Shown here one piece after another: positions 61,754-64,000 of a stretch of 64,000 bases of DNA. The stretch lies in assembly GCF_050016015.1 (NCBI RefSeq), contig NZ_JBNHEQ010000243.1:1-64000 (forward strand), in the 5' to 3' direction. Position numbers and translations under genes: made by a program. Below the pieces are notes generated by a model that worked only from the letters and a program-made list of their open reading frames with translations, was not told the DNA's origin and ran no database searches. Source of the stretch: Trichodesmium sp002260545. Lineage in GTDB: Bacteria; Cyanobacteriota; Cyanobacteriia; Cyanobacteriales; Microcoleaceae. Every line of letters begins with the position of its first letter. Position 1 is the first letter of the stretch.

Positions 61754-61886
61754 AACTATGAACTATACAGATTTTTTCTATCTAATCCCCACAATACAGA
61801 TTTTCTTAACATTTCATCCGCATAACACCCTGCATAGAGATGTTATGCGGAAAATTTCTGTATAATTCCCTGAGAGCGCGTTTTAT
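61754..61886. repeat. 135-bp direct repeat, right copy
   Basis: Same order of blocks as 59305-59439 with scattered differences (AACTATGAACTATACAGATT, CATCCGCATAACACCCTGCA, TAGAGATGTTATGCGGAAAA). Confidence 0.85.
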
Positions 61887-61907
61887 ACGGATTTGTTTGT
61901 GCCTATG

Positions 61908-61994
61908 ATCGACACAACTCCATTGGAAGCGAATCGCCGACAAGGTTTGTTCTTAGAGGACTTTTCTTGCTGCGATAACGATTGTGTTTGTTAA
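61908..61994 (+). pseudogene. 3' tail of a paralogue of the 57351 FAD enzyme
   Basis: Encodes TPLEANRRQGLFLEDFSCCD, then NDCVC and a stop, against TPLEAYRRQGLFLDDLSCCN, NDCVC in the intact gene; DNA match is strong over about 85 bases and then stops. The Cys pattern is kept. The rest of the gene is missing. Confidence 0.85.
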
Positions 61995-62138
61995 AAAATA
62001 AGATTTATGGCGTTGGAGAATGCGTAATGTTTAAGTGGGAACTGGCACAGTTTTAAATCTTAAGTAATATACAGGCAAACAAGTTGAATACTTCAACATT
62101 TTTAGAGATTTAGAGTAACAGAGAGTTTTTCGATATTT

Positions 62139-62266
62139 ATATTATGTCCGGATAATTAGTTATAAAAAAACTTTCTTCTTCTTCCTTCTTTTATTCTGAC
62201 TCCTGACTCCTGACTCCTGACTCCTCCCCAGTTATTTATTTATCACTGTTCAACCGGACATGATAT
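62139..62266 (-). repeat. 128-bp MITE with ATATNATGTCCGG ends, copy 2
   Basis: ATATTATGTCCGG on the left and CCGGACATGATAT on the right; the interior carries GACTCCTGACTCCTGACTCC and AACTTTCTTCTTCTTCCTTC, the reverse complement of copy 1 at 42118-42258. Confidence 0.85.
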
Positions 62267-62429
62267 TACATGGTGAACTACCAGATGCGAAAGGGACGCG
62301 GGACTATATATACTAACGGCAAGCATTAAAAATTTTTGACAAGAAAGGATGACGGCGATCGCTCACCCCGATTGATCGCGGCTAAAGTCCATACCTACCA
62401 CGCAGCCGATTCTCAAACTCGGGTTAATA

Positions 62430-63020
62430 TTATGAATCTACCAATGGCCCATAGGGAAGCGGAGAATAGCTCGGATCGCTAGTGGGTTCATACCAGTAGT
62501 TCATATGACCTTCAATGAACTCGACGCGGGAGATGAAACCATTGCCATCAACATCAATGCTGTCGAAAGCTTGATCGGCACGGTCGGTATCCTCTCCCCC
62601 AGAGTATATTGCTAGATACTTTCGGTATTCTTCACGGGATATCTTTCCAGAGCCATCTGTATCGACGAAATCAAAGAACACTTCGTTCTTTCGTCTACCC
62701 GCTTCACGCGACGATTGCATCAACGAGACCGCCTTTGCAGCATTGGCTAGGAACTTTTCGTAACCGATCTCGGTTTCAGCATCGACCTCACTGCCTCCAG
62801 CAACAAAGTTATCAAACAGGGAGCGAAACACTGCACGAATTTCTTCGTCTTTCGACCGATCGTTTTGATTTTGTACCAACCGCTCCGCAATCTCTTCATA
62901 TTCAGAGCGCGACAAAAAACCATTTTGGTTCGTGTCCATGACCTTGAAGTAGGTTTTCATCTTGGCAACCCAAAAATTAGATGACAACAAATCTTCTGGA
63001 GACATTCTTCCTAATTCCAC
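62430..63020 (-). CDS. EF-hand calcium-binding protein
   Basis: 196 residues with at least three good EF-hand loops: DTNQNGFLSRSEYE at ~29-42, DTDGSGKISREEYR at ~117-130 and DVDGNGFISRVEFI at ~153-166. A degenerate hand lies around residues 65-85 in place of the missing partner. The layout resembles sarcoplasmic calcium-binding protein/calerythrin-type buffers or sensors, which occur in some bacteria. No signal peptide or other domain. Cytoplasmic calcium buffer or sensor is the likely role. Coding sequence is GC-richer than average here, so transfer is possible. The ATG is at 63018-63020. Confidence 0.88.
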   Translation of the reverse strand: MELGRMSPEDLLSSNFWVAKMKTYFKVMDTNQNGFLSRSEYEEIAERLVQNQNDRSKDEEIRAVFRSLFDNFVAGGSEVDAETEIGYEKFLANAAKAVSLMQSSREAGRRKNEVFFDFVDTDGSGKISREEYRKYLAIYSGGEDTDRADQAFDSIDVDGNGFISRVEFIEGHMNYWYEPTSDPSYSPLPYGPLVDS

Positions 63021-63130
63021 AATTAACTTCTGGCAATTTTAGCGTGTTCAACCATTGGTGTCAAGTTAAGGAAAAATAAGTCAATGGAAATAGTACGAAG
63101 TGGACATATCAGACGCTAAATCCGCACTAA

Positions 63131-63310
63131 CTAAATATCCTTGAGGGCGAAACCAACACCGATACAAAGAATCCGCCCATTGACTGGAATATCGGCAAGA
63201 ACCAGGCGGGTCAATAAATGAAGTGTGTCCCTCAATAGGGCGGCAAATCTTTCGTCATAAGTAGCGGCGCGTTCTTCGTCGAAGACTACAGCTTGTTCTT
63301 GATTTTGCAT
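63131..63310 (-). pseudogene. Truncated SAM-dependent methyltransferase
   Basis: 59 codons (ATG 63308-63310): AVVFDEERAATYDERFAALL, then LHLLTRLVLADIP and RILCIGVGFALKDI, then a stop. The first part and motif I (ILCIGVGTG expected) are those of a class I methyltransferase; sequence after motif I is lost. It diverges from the FeoB-like gene, and Fur/Zur box 3 lies between them, so both may have been under that control. Confidence 0.7.
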
Positions 63311-63344
63311 GAGAGAATAAATAACTTTGTTATTTGTATTTTAC

Positions 63345-63357
63345 AATGATTATCATT
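63345..63357. promoter_or_regulatory. Fur/Zur-type box 3
   Basis: AATGATTATCATT again, 22 bases before the ATG of the FeoB-like gene (63380) and 34 bases from the start of the methyltransferase remnant on the other strand. Confidence 0.7.
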
Positions 63358-63379
63358 ACCATATAGTGTTGATTCAAGA

Positions 63380-64000
63380 ATGAATATTTTTACGCCATCA
63401 AAATTAGAGCGCGATTGTATTGTGGTTATTGGTAAAGAGAATACGGGCAAGTCCCAACTAATTGCGGCTCTTACAGGACAGACTGCCCAGAGTGCAAATT
63501 TTCGCGGTTCTACAGTGACTTGTGACACTTATCAATCTGAAGCCTATACCTTTATTGATACTCCTGGAATTCTCTATCGTTCCGACAGCGTAACTACTAA
63601 GAAAGCTTTAAGACAGCTACAAGAAAATGACACCGTGCTACTAATAGTCAAGGCAACCGACGTAGATCGAGATTTAGCCGATCTACTGCCTTTAGTAGCA
63701 GATAAACGGGGCGTTGTGGTGATTACTTTCTGGGATAAGGTATTATCGACGGTTCATACTCAACAAGTTGTTCGGGAATGGAGGGAAGCTTCTAACCTGA
63801 GCATTGTCACTGTAGATGCTCGCCACCTGACAATAGAACAAAAAGACTATATTTTGGCTTCTCTGGAAGAACCTCATCCTTTTCCCGCGCAATGGATTCC
63901 TACAAGGGCTGGCTGGTATATTCAACCCCAACCAACGCTGTTAGAACATCCTCGACTAGGCTGGTTATTGGCGATCGCTCTATTACTTATTCCTGCGATT
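63380..64000 (+). CDS. FeoB-like GTPase/transporter, N-terminal part (runs off the window)
   Basis: 207 residues from ATG 63380 to the window edge, frame open. G1 VVIGKENTGKSQLIAALTG, G2 region NFRGSTVTCD, G3 TFIDTPGILYR, and a G4-like VVITFWDKV (FWDK for NKxD). The order, and the GSTV switch, resemble the G domain of the ferrous-iron transporter FeoB, but the G4 motif is altered. The last residues (LGWLLAIALLLIPAI) begin a membrane helix, which fits a permease part to follow outside the window. Expected role: metal ion uptake under Fur/Zur control; which metal is unknown. Confidence 0.78.
   Translation, partial: MNIFTPSKLERDCIVVIGKENTGKSQLIAALTGQTAQSANFRGSTVTCDTYQSEAYTFIDTPGILYRSDSVTTKKALRQLQENDTVLLIVKATDVDRDLADLLPLVADKRGVVVITFWDKVLSTVHTQQVVREWREASNLSIVTVDARHLTIEQKDYILASLEEPHPFPAQWIPTRAGWYIQPQPTLLEHPRLGWLLAIALLLIPAI

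Larger units (their letters stand above)
61390..62429. other. Gene-free stretch with a direct repeat, a gene scrap and a MITE
   Basis: 1 kb. In order: AT-rich DNA, the right copy of the 135-bp direct repeat (61754-61886), the tail of an FAD-enzyme paralogue (61908-61994), the inverted MITE copy (62139-62266), and about 150 bases of mixed sequence with a HIP1 site. No complete gene. Confidence 0.65.

Overview
The window comes from a filamentous, probably marine, cyanobacterium of the Microcoleaceae type (Trichodesmium/Okeania/Oscillatoria relatives are my guess; the species cannot be fixed from the sequence). The evidence is the NDH-1 subunit gene ndhL followed by a DUF3007 gene and trpA, an omega-3 fatty-acid desaturase, a c6-type cytochrome, two PEP-CTERM proteins, many HIP1 octamers (GCGATCGC), low GC, and a very large load of small intergenic repeats. 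By a rough sum about 70% of the window is coding, and a quarter of that is one giant gene. Two runs of 100 N (26424-26523 and 39021-39120) are assembly gaps, both inside repeats.

Layout. 0-8.7 kb: the 5' part of a Ser/Thr kinase with a fused ATPase (cut by the window edge), bioD, an M20 amidohydrolase, an SH3-domain exported protein, a LysR regulator, and an intact TnpB insertion element sitting directly in front of a trpD-like gene. 8.9-15.5 kb: accessory block with a GmrSD-like DUF262/DUF1524 protein, a Uma2 gene with a nonsense codon, an RTX-fused sugar dehydrogenase, a decayed second TnpB copy and an HTH protein. 16-24.9 kb: housekeeping genes (ilvA, desB, a methyltransferase, trpA, a DUF3007 gene, ndhL, tRNA-Leu) plus a PEP-CTERM protein and a PqqD/M50 membrane protease. 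25.9-37.4 kb: one giant gene: basic N-terminus, repeated Ig-like domains, a subtilase domain, more than 2,000 residues of coiled coil broken by Trp/Tyr-rich modules, and a hydrophobic glycine-rich tail. It is interrupted by two in-frame TAA codons. 37.4-41.3 kb: a REP/RAYT nest (a Y1 transposase gene between two tandem-repeat arrays, with a REP palindrome inside its own reading frame), a possible PD-(D/E)XK protein and a GNAT protein. 41.7-50.2 kb: a cytochrome c6, a TnpB gene broken by two palindromic insertions, a CobW GTPase plus folE, a PEP-CTERM protein and a glycosyltransferase.

50-64 kb: a region that looks metal- and redox-related. Three genes (two FAD enzymes and a FeoB-like GTPase) each carry the identical 13-bp Fur/Zur-type palindrome AATGATTATCATT 23-33 bp before the start codon. 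Between them lie a CobW-like P-loop protein and two tandem metallophosphoesterases that have lost metal ligands. This region also holds decayed signalling genes (a chemotaxis receptor and a GGDEF fragment) between 135-bp direct repeats, an EF-hand protein and a methyltransferase fragment.

The most notable items are the giant subtilase/coiled-coil protein with its two stop codons, the RAYT nest, the three shared Fur/Zur boxes, and small palindromic elements that have inserted into genes and supplied their ends. No CRISPR array, rRNA, prophage or replication origin was seen.
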